Assembly (NCBI GenBank): GCA_029781975.1
Contig: JAKOVQ010000003.1
Location: forward strand, 314,034-378,033
Origin: Acidobacteriota bacterium
GTDB lineage: Bacteria > Acidobacteriota > Thermoanaerobaculia > UBA5066
Direction of reading: 5' to 3'
DNA: 64,000 nucleotides
Shown here: piece by piece, positions 8,990 through 19,592 of the stretch
Layout of the letters: the number at the start of each line of letters is the position of its first letter
Numbering within the stretch: position 1 is the stretch's first letter
Position numbers and translations under genes: made by a program
The notes under the pieces: model-generated
Seen by the model: only the letters and a program-made list of their open reading frames with translations
What the model was told of the DNA's origin: nothing
Databases searched by the model: none

Positions 8990-9759
8990 CCGAAGAGAAC
9001 GAGCCGCCGGTCCACTACCAGCTCTCGGTGACCGGGCGACAGGCGGCGGGGTTCTTCCTCGGCCTTCTCGTCTGTCTCGGCCTCGCGTTCTTCTTCGGGA
9101 TGAAGACGGGCGCGGCGGCCCACCGGGGCCCGGGGCCCTCCCACGAGCCGGCCGCCGACGCGGCCGAGGGCGCGGGCCGCCCGGTGCCGGAAGCGACCGA
9201 GCCCCCCCTCGGGATCGAGGCTCCGCGGGCCGCGGCGAGGCCCGAGCGGGAGGAGGCGCCGGCCGCGCGCCCGTCCCCGCCCCCGAAGGAGGCCGAGGAA
9301 GCCGTCCGCCGCGAGGAGAAGGCCGCCGAGCGAACCGAGAAGCCCGCGGAGAAGTCCGGGGAGAAGGCCGTTGGGAAGGCCGCGGAGAAGGCTGCCGAGA
9401 AGCCCGCCGAGAAGGCCGCGGCCCGGACGGCCCGGCCGGAGGTCACGGAGGTCACGGAGGTCACGAAGGTCACGAAGGCGGCGGAGGCGCACAAGGCCGT
9501 GAAGCCGGCCGAGAAGGCCGAGGCCGGCGGGCCCTTCTGGGTCCAGGTCTTCGTGACGAAGAGCGCCGAGAAGGCCGACGCCTTCACGAAGAAGCTGAAG
9601 AAGGACGGCTTCTCGGCGGACGTGACCCCCGTCCCGGGCAAGGCCGGTCTCTTCCGGGTCCGCGTCGGGCCCTACCACGACCGGGCGAAGGCCGAGGCGG
9701 CGGCGGCGCGGGTCCAGAAGTCCGAGCAGCTCAAGGAAGCCCCTCGGGTCACGCAGTGA
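8986..9759 (+). CDS. SPOR-domain membrane protein
   Basis: A 257-residue single-pass protein: cytoplasmic N-terminus, membrane helix at about 19-38 ([19 protein letters not shown]), a long Ala/Glu/Lys/Pro-rich linker (about 40-180), and a C-terminal SPOR domain (about 183-250) beginning [21 protein letters not shown] domains bind denuded septal peptidoglycan, so a cell-division or envelope role is likely. The linker contains degenerate EKxAEK repeats and a perfect run of VTE/VTK triplets made by a 9-bp DNA repeat at 9439-9474. The GTG start overlaps the slipin stop (GTGA). The linker length may vary between strains because of the repeat. Confidence 0.85.
   Translation: MTEENEPPVHYQLSVTGRQAAGFFLGLLVCLGLAFFFGMKTGAAAHRGPGPSHEPAADAAEGAGRPVPEATEPPLGIEAPRAAARPEREEAPAARPSPPPKEAEEAVRREEKAAERTEKPAEKSGEKAVGKAAEKAAEKPAEKAAARTARPEVTEVTEVTKVTKAAEAHKAVKPAEKAEAGGPFWVQVFVTKSAEKADAFTKKLKKDGFSADVTPVPGKAGLFRVRVGPYHDRAKAEAAAARVQKSEQLKEAPRVTQ
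9439..9474 (+). repeat. 9-bp tandem repeat (GAGGTCACG), four copies, in the SPOR linker
   Basis: Three exact GAGGTCACG units and one AAGGTCACG unit in a row, in frame, encoding a Val-Thr-Glu/Lys repeat. Copy number can change without shifting the frame. Confidence 0.9.
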
Positions 9760-10649
9760 GCCGCCCGTTGCCCGCCCGGGGCGAGCCGGCCCTCCCGCCC
9801 TGGATCCGCGAGCGGAAGATCCGGCTCGCCGACCTCCACGACGTGAAGGCCCTCATGCGGAAGGGGCGTCTCTCGACGGTCTGCGAGGAGGCCCGCTGCC
9901 CGAACCGGACGGAGTGCTTCTCGAGGAAGACGGCGACGTTCCTGATCTGCGGCGACGTCTGCACGCGGGCCTGCGGCTTCTGCCACGTCGAGTCCGGGAG
10001 GCCGCTCCCCCTCGACCCGGAGGAGCCGGAGCGGGTCGCCCGGGCCTGCGACGAGCTCGGCGCCGCCCACGTCGTCCTCACCTCCGTCGACCGGGACGAC
10101 CTGCCGGACGGCGGCGCGGCCCACTGGGTCCGGGTGGTGGAAGCGGTCCGGGCCGGCGCGCCGGCCCGGACGGTGGAGGTCCTGACGCCGGACTTCCAGG
10201 GGGACGCGGCCGCGATCGACCTCGTGGCCGGCTCGCTCCCCGACGTCTTCAACCACAACGTCGAGACGGTGCCGCGCCTCTACCCGACCGTCCGGCCGAA
10301 GGCCCTCTTCGAACGGTCCACCGGCCTCCTCCGCCGGGTGAAGGAGCGCCACCCGTCGACCGTCACCAAGTCCGGGCTGATGCTCGGGCTGGGGGAGACC
10401 GACGGGGAGGTCGTGGAGCTCTTCCGCGCCCTGCGCGAGGCCGGCGTCGACGTCGTGACGGTCGGGCAGTACCTCAGGCCGGGGCGCTGGAACCTCCCGG
10501 TCGTCTCGTACGCCACGCCGGAGAGGTTCGACGCCCTCCGCCGCGAGGCGCTTCAGATGGGGTTCGCCCACGTCTTCGCGGGGCCCTTCGTCCGGAGCAG
10601 CTACCGGGCGGAGGAGGCGCTCGCCGAGGCGGCGCGCCGCCTCGGCTGA
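9756..10649 (+). CDS. lipA: Lipoyl synthase (radical SAM)
   Basis: Inserts two sulfur atoms into octanoyl groups on lipoyl-dependent enzymes. The 297-residue protein has the auxiliary [4Fe-4S] cluster cysteines CEEARCPNRTEC (about 45-56) and the radical SAM cluster motif CTRACGFC (about 70-77). Further matches are LTSVDRDDLPDGGA, FNHNVET, KSGLMLGLGE and QYLRPGRWNLPV, and the C-terminal serine region FVRSSYRAEE that ligates the auxiliary cluster in this family. The GTG start overlaps the SPOR gene stop (GTGA). lipB is not in the window. It belongs to the overlapped operon that continues with lnt and prfB. Confidence 0.96.
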   Translation: MSRPLPARGEPALPPWIRERKIRLADLHDVKALMRKGRLSTVCEEARCPNRTECFSRKTATFLICGDVCTRACGFCHVESGRPLPLDPEEPERVARACDELGAAHVVLTSVDRDDLPDGGAAHWVRVVEAVRAGAPARTVEVLTPDFQGDAAAIDLVAGSLPDVFNHNVETVPRLYPTVRPKALFERSTGLLRRVKERHPSTVTKSGLMLGLGETDGEVVELFRALREAGVDVVTVGQYLRPGRWNLPVVSYATPERFDALRREALQMGFAHVFAGPFVRSSYRAEEALAEAARRLG

Positions 10650-10651
10650 AC

Positions 10652-12234
10652 GTGGTCGCCCGCTCCTTCCCGGCGCGGCTCTCGGCCGGGGTCCTCTCGG
10701 GCGTCCTCCTCGGGCTCGCCTTCCCGAACGTCTCCGCGGTCTTCCTCCTCCCCGTGGCCCTCGTGCCGCTCCTCTGGGCGGTCGACGGAGCCGGGCCGCG
10801 CGCGGCGTTCGTCACTGGCTGGGCCTTCGGGGCCGCGTTCTGGCTCACGACGATCCCGTGGATCGCCTACACGATCCACCGCTACGGGGACTTCTCGGGC
10901 CCGGCGGCGGCCTTCGGCCTCGTCGTGGCCGCCGCGCTCCTCGGCGTCCCGTTCGGCGTCGTGACGTCGCTCGTCGCCGCGGCGGCGCCACGAGGGCCCG
11001 CGGCCTTCCTCGCGACCTGGGCGGGCGCCTGGGTCGTCCAGGAGGGGATCCGGACCTACGCCCTCTCGGGCTTCCCCTGGGCGCTCCTCTCGTACCCGCT
11101 CGCGGCGTTCCCGCTCCTCGCGCAGACGGCCTCGCTCGGGGGCGCGTGGCTGACGTCGGCCCTCGTCGTCCTCGTGAACGCCGGGATCTACCTGGCGCTC
11201 CGGGGACGGAGCGGCGACAGGACCGCCGGCGCCACCGCCGTCGCGGCGGCGGCCGCCCTCTCGCTGACGTGGGGCGCGTGGAGGCTCGGCACGCCGTCGC
11301 GCCCCGGGAACGGCACCCCGCTCCGGGTGGTCCTCCTCCAGCCGGGGACGCCGCAGGAGGTCCGGCAGAGCTTCGAGGCGGCCGCGGCGATCCGCCGCGA
11401 CGTCCTGGCGCAGACGCGTCTCCTCGTCCCTCCGGGGAGCGCCGACCTCGTCGTCTGGCCCGAGAGCGCGACGCTCGACGCCTGGCCCTGGGACGCGGGC
11501 TACAGGCTCGACCTGACCGAGCTCTGCCGGGAGCTCGGCACGGCGCTCCTCCTGAACACCGTCTGGTCCGACGCCCCCGAGGACCCCTCGGCGCCGTACT
11601 ACAACTCGGCCCTCCTCGTCACCGCGAACGGCCCGGTCCTCCCGCCGTACCACAAGCTCCGGCTCGTCCCGTTCGGCGAGTACGTCCCGCTGGCGAAGCT
11701 CCTCCGGTCGATCGGGCCGGTCAGCCGCGCCGTCCCGGGGTCGTTCACGCCGGGGGAGCGGCCGGTGGAGATCCCGCTCCGGGGCCACCTCCTCGGCGGG
11801 GCGGTCTGCTACGAGGTCGTCTACCCCTGGATCCTCCGCGCGCACGTGAGGGCGGGCGCCGACGTCCTCTTCACGATCACGAACGACGCCTGGTACGGCG
11901 CCGCCGGCGCCCAGCCGCAGCACTTCGAGGCGGCCGTCTTCCGCGCGATCGAGACGGGGCGTCCCCTGCTGCGGGCCGCGGTCACCGGGATCAGCGGGTG
12001 GATCGACGACCGGGGCCGGGTCCTCGCGTCCCTCGGGCCGGGCCGGCGCGGGGCCATCGAGGGGACGCTCCGCCCGCCGGACCCGTCGGAGCTGACCCCC
12101 GCCGTCCGCCTCGGGGACGGGCTGCTCTGGGTTTGCGCCGCCGGCCTCGCCGCCGCTATCCTCCGCCGGCGCCTCCCGTCCGGGAGGGCTGGCGCGGAGG
12201 GCGCGAGCCCCGCCGACGGAAGGGAGACAGGCAC

Positions 12235-12238
<4 letters not shown>
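10652..12238 (+). CDS. lnt: Apolipoprotein N-acyltransferase
   Basis: Transfers the third acyl chain to the N-terminal cysteine of lipoproteins on the periplasmic face of the inner membrane; its presence indicates a diderm cell. The 528-residue protein starts with GTG at 10652, two bases after the lipA stop. The first 210 residues hold about six to seven membrane helices, then a nitrilase-like domain follows (about 225-490) with the catalytic triad: Glu in WPESATL, Lys in PPYHKLRLVPFGEYVP and Cys in GGAVCYEV. A last membrane helix lies near the C-terminus (LLWVCAAGLAAAILR). Lengths and motifs are standard. The stop is overlapped by the prfB start (ATGA). Confidence 0.95.
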
Positions 12239-13390
<1,152 letters not shown>

Positions 13391-13407
13391 CGGCGCCCGA
13401 CGGCTGG

Positions 13408-14010
13408 ATGGGGTGGATGGGAGAGGTCAAGCGGCTCCTCGACCGCGAGTGGACCGTCCCGAAGGTGATCCTCGACGTCGCCGCCGCGAGCGTCTCCCCG
13501 AGGCCGGCCGCCGTCCTCGTCCCGCTCTACGTCCGCGACCGGGAGCTCTTCACCCTCCTGACGAAGCGGAGCGAGACCGTCGAGCACCACAAGGGGCAGA
13601 TCTCCTTCCCCGGCGGGGCGCAGGAGGAGTCCGACCCGACCCTCTGGGACACGGCCCTCCGCGAGACGCAGGAGGAGATCGGCGTCCCGCGGCGGGCGGT
13701 CCGCTACCTCGGAAAGCTCCCGGGGCTCGTCACGGTGACGGACTTCGCGGTCACCCCGTTCGTCGCGGCGCTCCCGTACCCCCTCGCCTTCCGGCTCGCC
13801 GAGGGGGAGGTCGAGGCCGTCCTCCAGGTCCCGATCGCGGCCCTCAGGCTCCCCGGAGCCGTCGAGCAGCGGACCCTGACGTGGAAGGGGCGGGAGGTGC
13901 CCACGCCGGTCTACCACCACGAGGGGCAGGCGATCTGGGGCGCCACCGCCTGGATCCTCTCGAACCTCCTCGGCGCGCTCGCCGACGGGACGGGCCCGGC
14001 AGCGGGCTAG
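13408..14010 (+). CDS. Nudix hydrolase, CoA pyrophosphatase type
   Basis: About 200 residues. The Nudix box GGAQEESDPTLWDTALRETQEEIG holds the metal-binding REtxEE core; it is preceded by TKRSETVEHHKGQISFPGG, the extra motif that marks the CoA-pyrophosphatase (NudL/YeaB, UPF0035) subgroup. Such enzymes split CoA or acyl-CoA to 4'-phosphopantetheine compounds and 3',5'-ADP. The start is uncertain: ATG at 13408 or 13417, neither with a clear ribosome site; translation may be coupled to prfB, which ends 17 bp upstream. It is the last gene of the operon and faces the TPR gene tail to tail. Confidence 0.88.
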   Translation: MGWMGEVKRLLDREWTVPKVILDVAAASVSPRPAAVLVPLYVRDRELFTLLTKRSETVEHHKGQISFPGGAQEESDPTLWDTALRETQEEIGVPRRAVRYLGKLPGLVTVTDFAVTPFVAALPYPLAFRLAEGEVEAVLQVPIAALRLPGAVEQRTLTWKGREVPTPVYHHEGQAIWGATAWILSNLLGALADGTGPAAG

Positions 14011-14035
14011 GCGCGCCCGGGAGGGCCCGGACGCC

Positions 14036-15769
14036 TCAGCGCGACCGGGCCGGAGGAGCCGGCGGGCTCTGCGCCGCCGCGTTCGCCGCGAGGGCGTCGA
14101 GGAACCCCGCCGCCGCGGCCGCGCGGTCGCGGCCCGCCTTCGCGGCCGCGAGCGAGGGGTCCTTCGCGAGCGCCTTCTCGAAGAGCGCCCGGGCGGTCGG
14201 GTAGCGCCCCTGCTCGTACGCCACGGCGCCGGCCTCCGTGTAGACCGCGGCGTCGTCGATCCGGTCGGCGTCCTTAAGGACGGCGCCGGCGCCGGCGAGG
14301 TCGCCGGAGAGCCGGAGGGCACGGGAGAGGGCGACGAGGGAGTCGACGTCGGCCGGGTCCTTCGCGACCGCCAGCCGGAGCGGCGCGACGGCGTCCTGGG
14401 GCCGGCCGGTCGAGAGGAGGAGGGCGCCGAGGCCGCGGAGGGCGGGCGCGTCGTTCGGGTCGAGCCGAAGCGCCTCGCGGTACTCGCGCTCGGCCTCCGG
14501 GAGCCGTCCCTTCCGCCTCAGGACCGCCGCGAGGTTGGCGTGCGCCGTCGCGCGGTCCGGCGCGACGGCGACGGCCCGCGTCAGGGGCTCGAGGGCCGCG
14601 TCGAGGTCGCCCGCCTGCGCGAGGACCGCGCCGTACTCGGTGAGGACGGCCGGGTCGGAAGGGAGGGCGGCCGCGGCGGCGGCGAAGACGGCCTTCGCGG
14701 TCTTGAGGTCCCCGTCGGCGCGGGCCTTCCTCCCGAGGATCTCGAGGCGGGAGACGTTCGCCGGGTCGATCTCCGAGGCGCGCCTCAGGGCGTCGAGGGC
14801 CTCCGGCCAGTTCTTCTCGCCGAGGTAGTAGTCGGACAGGGTCAGGAGGGCCTGCTCGTTCCGCTCGTTCAGGCGGAGCGACTGCTTCCAGTTGGCCTCG
14901 GCGAGCGCCTTCTCCCCCTGCATCATGTATGAGTCGCCCAGGAGGCGGTAGGCCTCGCTCGAGTTGGGGTCGAGCTCGAGGGCCCGGTTCGCCGAGGCGC
15001 GCGCCGTGAAGGCGTCGCCGCGCGCCACCGCGTCGCGCCCGACGGCGAGGAAGTCCACCGCCGCGGAGACCGGCGCGAGCCCGGCCTGGGCCGCGGCGGG
15101 CGGCCGCCCCGGTCCCCCTGCGGGAGGCACCCTCGGCGCGGTCCCCGTCGCGGGGCTCGCAGCCGATCCTCCGGCCACGGCGCCGGGTGCCCCGGCCGCT
15201 GCCGCGGCGGCGGCGCGCTGGCGCGCGGCGGCCGCCTGGTCGGCGCGGCCCACCCGCTCGTATGCCTGGGCGAGGAGCGTCCACGCCTCGGCGTCCAGCT
15301 TGTCGGCCGGGTAGTTGCTCAGGTCGTAGACGACGTCGCTGAAGCGGCCGTCCTTCATCTTCTCCGCCGAGACGCGCTTGAGCTCGGCGAGGTCCGGCGG
15401 AGGGAGCGCGGCGGCCTTCCGCTGCTCCTTGACCTCCTGCACCAGCTTCATGAAGTCGGGGGAGAAGAACTCGGGGACCACCGGGAGGGCGGGGTCGGCC
15501 GCGAAGGCCTTCCCGAGCGCGTCCCGGGCGGAGGCGGCGTTCTGCGCATTGAAGTGGGCGTAGGCCGCCTGCAGCTCCATCCGCGCGCGCCTCTGGGCGT
15601 CGGGGGCGGCGTCGGCCGCGCTCTCGAAGCGGACGGCGGCCTCCTTGAACTTCCCCGCCCGGGCCGCCGACCGCGCCTCGCGCTCCAGCGACTCGGAGGC
15701 GCCCTGGGCGCGGAGCGGGAGGGCCGGGAGGAGGACGAGGGCGAGGAGGAGGGCGAGCCGGCTCTTCAC
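14036..15769 (-). CDS. Exported tetratricopeptide-repeat protein
   Basis: 577 residues with a signal peptide (KSRLALLLALVLLPALPLRAQ), so probably periplasmic. The mature protein is made of TPR-type helix pairs: an N-terminal set (about 25-100), an Ala/Pro/Gly-rich linker (about 195-235), and a long block of about eight repeats (240-550), recognisable by repeats such as ANRALELDPNSSEAYRLLGD and REALRLDPNDAPALRGLG. TPRs mediate protein-protein contact; no catalytic domain is visible. The start is GTG at 15769, with no ribosome site, 6 nt after a TAGAAT box. It ends 26 bp from the converging Nudix gene and lies downstream of the PEGA kinase on the same strand. Partner unknown. Confidence 0.85.
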   Translation of the reverse strand: MKSRLALLLALVLLPALPLRAQGASESLEREARSAARAGKFKEAAVRFESAADAAPDAQRRARMELQAAYAHFNAQNAASARDALGKAFAADPALPVVPEFFSPDFMKLVQEVKEQRKAAALPPPDLAELKRVSAEKMKDGRFSDVVYDLSNYPADKLDAEAWTLLAQAYERVGRADQAAAARQRAAAAAAAGAPGAVAGGSAASPATGTAPRVPPAGGPGRPPAAAQAGLAPVSAAVDFLAVGRDAVARGDAFTARASANRALELDPNSSEAYRLLGDSYMMQGEKALAEANWKQSLRLNERNEQALLTLSDYYLGEKNWPEALDALRRASEIDPANVSRLEILGRKARADGDLKTAKAVFAAAAAALPSDPAVLTEYGAVLAQAGDLDAALEPLTRAVAVAPDRATAHANLAAVLRRKGRLPEAEREYREALRLDPNDAPALRGLGALLLSTGRPQDAVAPLRLAVAKDPADVDSLVALSRALRLSGDLAGAGAVLKDADRIDDAAVYTEAGAVAYEQGRYPTARALFEKALAKDPSLAAAKAGRDRAAAAAGFLDALAANAAAQSPPAPPARSR

Positions 15770-15775
15770 GCCCCG

Positions 15776-15781
15776 ATTCTA
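15776..15781 (-). promoter_or_regulatory. -10 box TAGAAT 6 nt before the TPR-gene GTG (leaderless candidate)
   Basis: Minus-strand TAGAAT followed by six bases and the GTG at 15769, with no Shine-Dalgarno site; same geometry as at 6917 and 17621. Confidence 0.5.
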
Positions 15782-15827
15782 CGGCCCGGAAGGCCCACGC
15801 TCCGCGTTCGCGGGGGCGCCCCGGCCC

Positions 15828-17588
15828 CTACTTCCGCTGGAGCTCGAACTTCACGGCTCCGACGTCCTCCTCGGGGACGACGACCGTCTTCTGCTGCGAC
15901 TGGAACCCCGGCAGGAACGCCTCCACGGTGTACGTGCCGGCGGGGACGATCTGCTTCAGGCTCGTCCCCTTGGCGTGTCCGAGGAGCTTGCCGTCCAGCC
16001 GGATCTCCGCGCCGGCGGCGTCGGCGTTCACGGTGACCCAGAGCTGGCCGCGGGGAGGGAACGTGGCCCGGACCTCGGTCGACTCGCCCGCGCGGACCTC
16101 GAACTCCTTCTCGAGCGGGGGAAGGCCCGCGATCTCGAAGCGGGCCTTGTGGGTCCCGGCCGGGAGGGTGATCCGCGTCGGGCGGAGGACCCCTCCTCGG
16201 GGCTGGCCGTCGATGGAGACCTTCGCGTAGGCGTTCGAGACGAGGACGACGGCGCCCGGCCTGGGAGGGGCGGGCGTCGGGGCCGCGGTCGGCGCGGGGG
16301 TCGGGGCCGTCGGGGCCGTCGAGGCCGTCGAGGCCGTCGACTCCACGGCAGGAGCCGCCGTCGGCGCGGCCGCGGGCGTTCCGGAGGCGACGGCCGGGGT
16401 CGCGGCCGGCTGGCGGCCGGCGCCGCGGCCGGCCGCCCCCGGGCCGAAGACGAAGTAGCCGATGGCACCCCCGACGACGACGAGGACGCCGATCGCCGCC
16501 AGGAAGATCTTCAGCGCGCCCCCTCCCTCGTCGGGGGGAGAGAGGTGCGGGCCCGTCGTGGCGGGGACCTGGCGGAGCGGGACGTCGGCGACGGCGCCGG
16601 AACGGGGCGCCGGGGCGCCGGCTCCCGCCGCGCTCGCCGGCTGCTCGCGGCGCGCCGAGGTCGTGGCCGCGTCGTGGGGCGAGAGGGCCGGGGAGATGCC
16701 GCTCGACGGCGTCGGCCCGGTCGCTTCCGTCGCCGGCCCCGCCACCGGGGAGTAGGTGAGGAGCGTCACCGGGTCGGAGAGCCCGTCGAGGACGGCGCGG
16801 GCGTCGTCCCGCATCTCCGCGCAGGAGGCGTAGCGGTTCTGGCGGTCCTTCTCCAGCGAGCGGGCCACGAGCCTGTCGAGCGCGGGCGGGACGTCGGGGT
16901 TGAGCTCGCTCGCCGGCGGCGGGGACTCGTTCATGATCCGGTAGAGCACCGTCGAGATGTGCTCCCCGGTGAACGGCTTCTGGTAGGTGAAGAGCTCGTA
17001 GGCGAGGACGCCGAGCGAGAAGATGTCGGTCCGCGCGTCGACGGGCTCGCCGCGGATCTGCTCCGGCGCCAGGTACGAGGCCGTCCCGAGCGTGATCCCG
17101 GTCTGGGTCAGGGTCGACTCGGAGACCATCGACTTGGCGATCCCGAAGTCCATGATCTTGACCCGCCCGTCCTCGAGCACCCTCACGTTCGACGGCTTGA
17201 TGTCGCGGTGGACGATCCCGGAGGCGTGGGCGTACTGGAGCCCCTCGCAGATCTCGATGAGCCACCGGAGGCGGAGGGCGACGGGGAGGGGGTCCTTCCG
17301 CTTGATCTTCTTGTCCAGGTCCTCGCCCGTGAGGAACTCCTGGACGATGTACGGGAGCCCTTCGTCGGTCAGGCCGAAGTCGTAGATCGTGGTGATGTTG
17401 CGCTGCTGGAGGTTGCCGGCGAACTCGGCCTCGCGGAAGAACCTCTTCCGGATCTCGTCCTCGTCGCTCTGGCAGGTCTTGATCGCGACCAGCCGCTTGA
17501 TGTACGGGTCGCGTCCCTTGTAGACCGTCCCGAAGCCGCCGACCCCGATCTTCTCGATGATCTCGTACTTGCCAACCTTCGTGAGCAT
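15828..17588 (-). CDS. Membrane Ser/Thr protein kinase with PEGA domains
   Basis: 586 residues. The cytoplasmic Hanks-type kinase domain (about 7-268) has the glycine loop GVGGFGTVYKG, the AIK lysine, HRDIKPSN catalytic loop, DFG and the APE motif, so it should be active. A Pro/Ala/Ser-rich linker, one membrane helix (about 367-390, LKIFLAAIGVLVVVGGAIGYF) and a second Ala/Pro/Thr linker follow. Two PEGA-type beta domains lie outside the membrane (about 430-500 and 505-575), with VSIDGQPRGG and IRLDGKLLGHAKG. PEGA domains usually bind surface polysaccharide or proteins. It starts 45 bp from the divergent lipoprotein gene. The kinase substrate is unknown; the TPR protein downstream may be functionally linked. 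Confidence 0.92.
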   Translation of the reverse strand: MLTKVGKYEIIEKIGVGGFGTVYKGRDPYIKRLVAIKTCQSDEDEIRKRFFREAEFAGNLQQRNITTIYDFGLTDEGLPYIVQEFLTGEDLDKKIKRKDPLPVALRLRWLIEICEGLQYAHASGIVHRDIKPSNVRVLEDGRVKIMDFGIAKSMVSESTLTQTGITLGTASYLAPEQIRGEPVDARTDIFSLGVLAYELFTYQKPFTGEHISTVLYRIMNESPPPASELNPDVPPALDRLVARSLEKDRQNRYASCAEMRDDARAVLDGLSDPVTLLTYSPVAGPATEATGPTPSSGISPALSPHDAATTSARREQPASAAGAGAPAPRSGAVADVPLRQVPATTGPHLSPPDEGGGALKIFLAAIGVLVVVGGAIGYFVFGPGAAGRGAGRQPAATPAVASGTPAAAPTAAPAVESTASTASTAPTAPTPAPTAAPTPAPPRPGAVVLVSNAYAKVSIDGQPRGGVLRPTRITLPAGTHKARFEIAGLPPLEKEFEVRAGESTEVRATFPPRGQLWVTVNADAAGAEIRLDGKLLGHAKGTSLKQIVPAGTYTVEAFLPGFQSQQKTVVVPEEDVGAVKFELQRK

Positions 17589-17620
17589 CGGCGTCCCGAA
17601 AGCGTACCACGCGCGTCGGT

Positions 17621-17626
17621 TATGAT
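17621..17626 (+). promoter_or_regulatory. -10 box TATGAT 7 nt before the lipoprotein GTG (leaderless candidate)
   Basis: TATGAT, then seven bases, then GTG at 17634. In-frame ATGs at 17622 and 17625 overlap the box itself and so would not be transcribed if this is the -10 element. Confidence 0.5.
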
Positions 17627-17633
17627 GCCCGCG

Positions 17634-18317
17634 GTGCGCGCCCTCTCGACACGGCTCGGGACCGTGGCTGCCCTCCTCCTCCTCGCCTCCGCCGGCTGCG
17701 GACCGGACTCCGGGCCGGCCCCCGGCGCGCACGTCCCGGTCCGGGCGCCTGCCGGCCCCGCCGCCTACCGGCCGCCCGAGAACGGCGTCCTCACCCCGGC
17801 CCAGGTCGAGACGTACCTCGCGGTGAGGCGAAAGGTCGTCGAGGACGCCCGGTCGGGGAAGCTCCCCGCGCCCGACGACGCGGGGCTCTCGGCCGCCCTC
17901 GGCCCGCGCGGGATCGAGATGGCGGCGGCCCGCGAGCTGAAGGCGAACCCGGAGGAGATGCTCTGGGTCGAGGAGAGGATCCTCGAGGCCGAGGCGGCGG
18001 CCGGCACCGCGCGCCTCGACGCCGACGCCCTCGCCCTGCTCGAGAAGACGCTCGCGGGCCTGAGGAGCCAGCGGGCGGCCGCGGCCGACGACCCGACTCG
18101 CGCCCTCCTCGACGAGCAGATCCGGACGTTCGAGGGGGAGGCGGCCCGGGTGAAGGCGGAGGCGGCCCGGAAGGAGCCGCCCGGCGTCGCCGCCAACATG
18201 CGGCTCGTGGCGCGCTTCCACGAGAAGCTCGCCGCGCTCGACGCGGAGATCGCCCGGCTCGCCCCGACGCCCGCCGCGGCGTTAGCCCCGACGCCCGCCC
18301 CGACGTCCGCCAGGTGA
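17634..18317 (+). CDS. Lipoprotein of unknown function, helical
   Basis: 227 residues. The N-terminus has a lipoprotein signal peptide with lipobox LLLASAGC, so the mature protein should be membrane anchored. Beyond a short Pro/Gly/Ala linker the sequence is charged and helical: YLAVRRKVVEDARSGK, NPEEMLWVEERILEAEA and a probable coiled coil near RALLDEQIRTFEGEAARVKA. No enzymatic motif is seen and I do not recognise the family. The start at GTG 17634 is chosen from the promoter position. The next gene (serine hydrolase) starts inside the stop codon (GTGA), so the two are coupled and may act together on the envelope. Confidence 0.72.
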   Translation: MRALSTRLGTVAALLLLASAGCGPDSGPAPGAHVPVRAPAGPAAYRPPENGVLTPAQVETYLAVRRKVVEDARSGKLPAPDDAGLSAALGPRGIEMAAARELKANPEEMLWVEERILEAEAAAGTARLDADALALLEKTLAGLRSQRAAAADDPTRALLDEQIRTFEGEAARVKAEAARKEPPGVAANMRLVARFHEKLAALDAEIARLAPTPAAALAPTPAPTSAR

Positions 18318-19414
18318 GCCCCGCCGACTCCCTCTCGGCCCTCCTCGACGAGGGGCTCGAGCGCGGCTTCTTCCCCGGCGCGGCCGCGGTGGTGGCGGAC
18401 GCCTCCGGGCTCCTGCGCGAGGAGTACCGGGGCGACGCCGTCGTCGAGCCCTCCGGCTCGCGGACGGCGGCCGGCCCCGGGACCCTCTGGGACCTCGCCT
18501 CGCTCACGAAGCCCCTCGCCGGCGCGGCTCTCGTCCTGGCCCTGGCGGAGGGACGCGCCCTCGCGCTCGACGACGGCATCGGGCGCTTCCACGACCTCTT
18601 CCGGAGGACCCGGTTCGACGGGGTCACCCTCCGCGCCCTCCTTCTCCACGCCGCCGGCCTCGCCGCCTGGTTCCCGTGCTACGTCCGGGGCGAGGGGCGC
18701 GCCGCGTACCGCCGCGCGCTCTCCGAGGCCGACGCCGAGCGGCCTCCGGGGCGGGGGGTGACCTACTCGTGCCTCGGCTACCTCCTCCTCGCCGAGGCCG
18801 TCGAGACCGCCGCCGCCGCGCCGCTCGACCTCCTCTTCCGCGAGCGGGTCGCCGCCCCGCTGGAGCTCGCGGCCGACCTCCTCTTCGCCCCCGGCGAAGG
18901 GGACCGGCCCCGCTGCGCGGGGGGCGAGCGCGACGACGCGACGGAGCGGCGGATGGTGGCCGAGCGCGGCCTCGCCTACGGGGGGTTCCGGACGGGGATC
19001 GTCACCGGCGAGGCGAACGACGGCAACGCCTGGCGCCGCGGCGCCGGCGTGTCGCTGAACGCGGGCCTCTTCGGGACGGCGCGGGCCGTCGCCGCGGCGG
19101 CGCGCGCCTGGCTCGCCCGCGATCCCCGTCTCCTTCGCGAGGCGTCGGTCGCGGACGCCGTGTCGTGCGGGACGGAGGGGCTCGGCGAGCGGCGCGGCCT
19201 CGGCTGGCAGCTGGCGTCGGAGACGAACGGCGCCGGCCCGGCCCTTCACGCCTCGTCGTTCGGCCACACCGGCTTCACCGGCTCCTCGGTCTGGATCGAC
19301 CCTCGCGCCGGGCGCGTCTACGTCCTCCTCGCCAACCGCCTCCACCCGGACGCGCGGGCCGTCGACATGAACGAGGTCCGCAGGCGCTTTCACGAGGCCG
19401 CGAGCCGGCTCTGA
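18314..19414 (+). CDS. Serine hydrolase of the class C beta-lactamase/DD-peptidase family
   Basis: 366 residues with the penicillin-binding fold signatures: SxxK as SLTK (about residue 63) in WDLASLTKPLAGAAL, the YxN-like YSCLGY (Asn replaced by Cys) and the third motif HTGFTG. Members range from esterases to D-amino-acid peptidases and true beta-lactamases; the missing Asn and lack of a signal peptide argue for an esterase/peptidase role in the cytoplasm, or one exported by an unrecognised route. It begins with GTG overlapping the stop of the lipoprotein gene. A 178-bp gap follows before the DinB gene. Confidence 0.85.
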   Translation: MSPADSLSALLDEGLERGFFPGAAAVVADASGLLREEYRGDAVVEPSGSRTAAGPGTLWDLASLTKPLAGAALVLALAEGRALALDDGIGRFHDLFRRTRFDGVTLRALLLHAAGLAAWFPCYVRGEGRAAYRRALSEADAERPPGRGVTYSCLGYLLLAEAVETAAAAPLDLLFRERVAAPLELAADLLFAPGEGDRPRCAGGERDDATERRMVAERGLAYGGFRTGIVTGEANDGNAWRRGAGVSLNAGLFGTARAVAAAARAWLARDPRLLREASVADAVSCGTEGLGERRGLGWQLASETNGAGPALHASSFGHTGFTGSSVWIDPRAGRVYVLLANRLHPDARAVDMNEVRRRFHEAASRL

Positions 19415-19592
19415 GCCGGCTCCGGGCCGGGGCCGTGCGAAGCGAGCCCGGCGACGCCCGGGGAGACGGCCCGCTGCTAGACTCGCTCCCCTCGGGACGG
19501 GGCCCCGAATGGGCCGCGACGAGGCCGCGACCGGGCCGTAAACGGGCCGCGACCGGGGCGTCCCCGGCGCCCGTCCCCTCGGAGGCAGCAGC

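Noticed and set aside
18314-19414. Antibiotic resistance beta-lactamase
   Set aside because: SxxK is present but the YxN Asn is replaced and there is no signal peptide; the family is mostly esterases and peptidases, so resistance is not supported.
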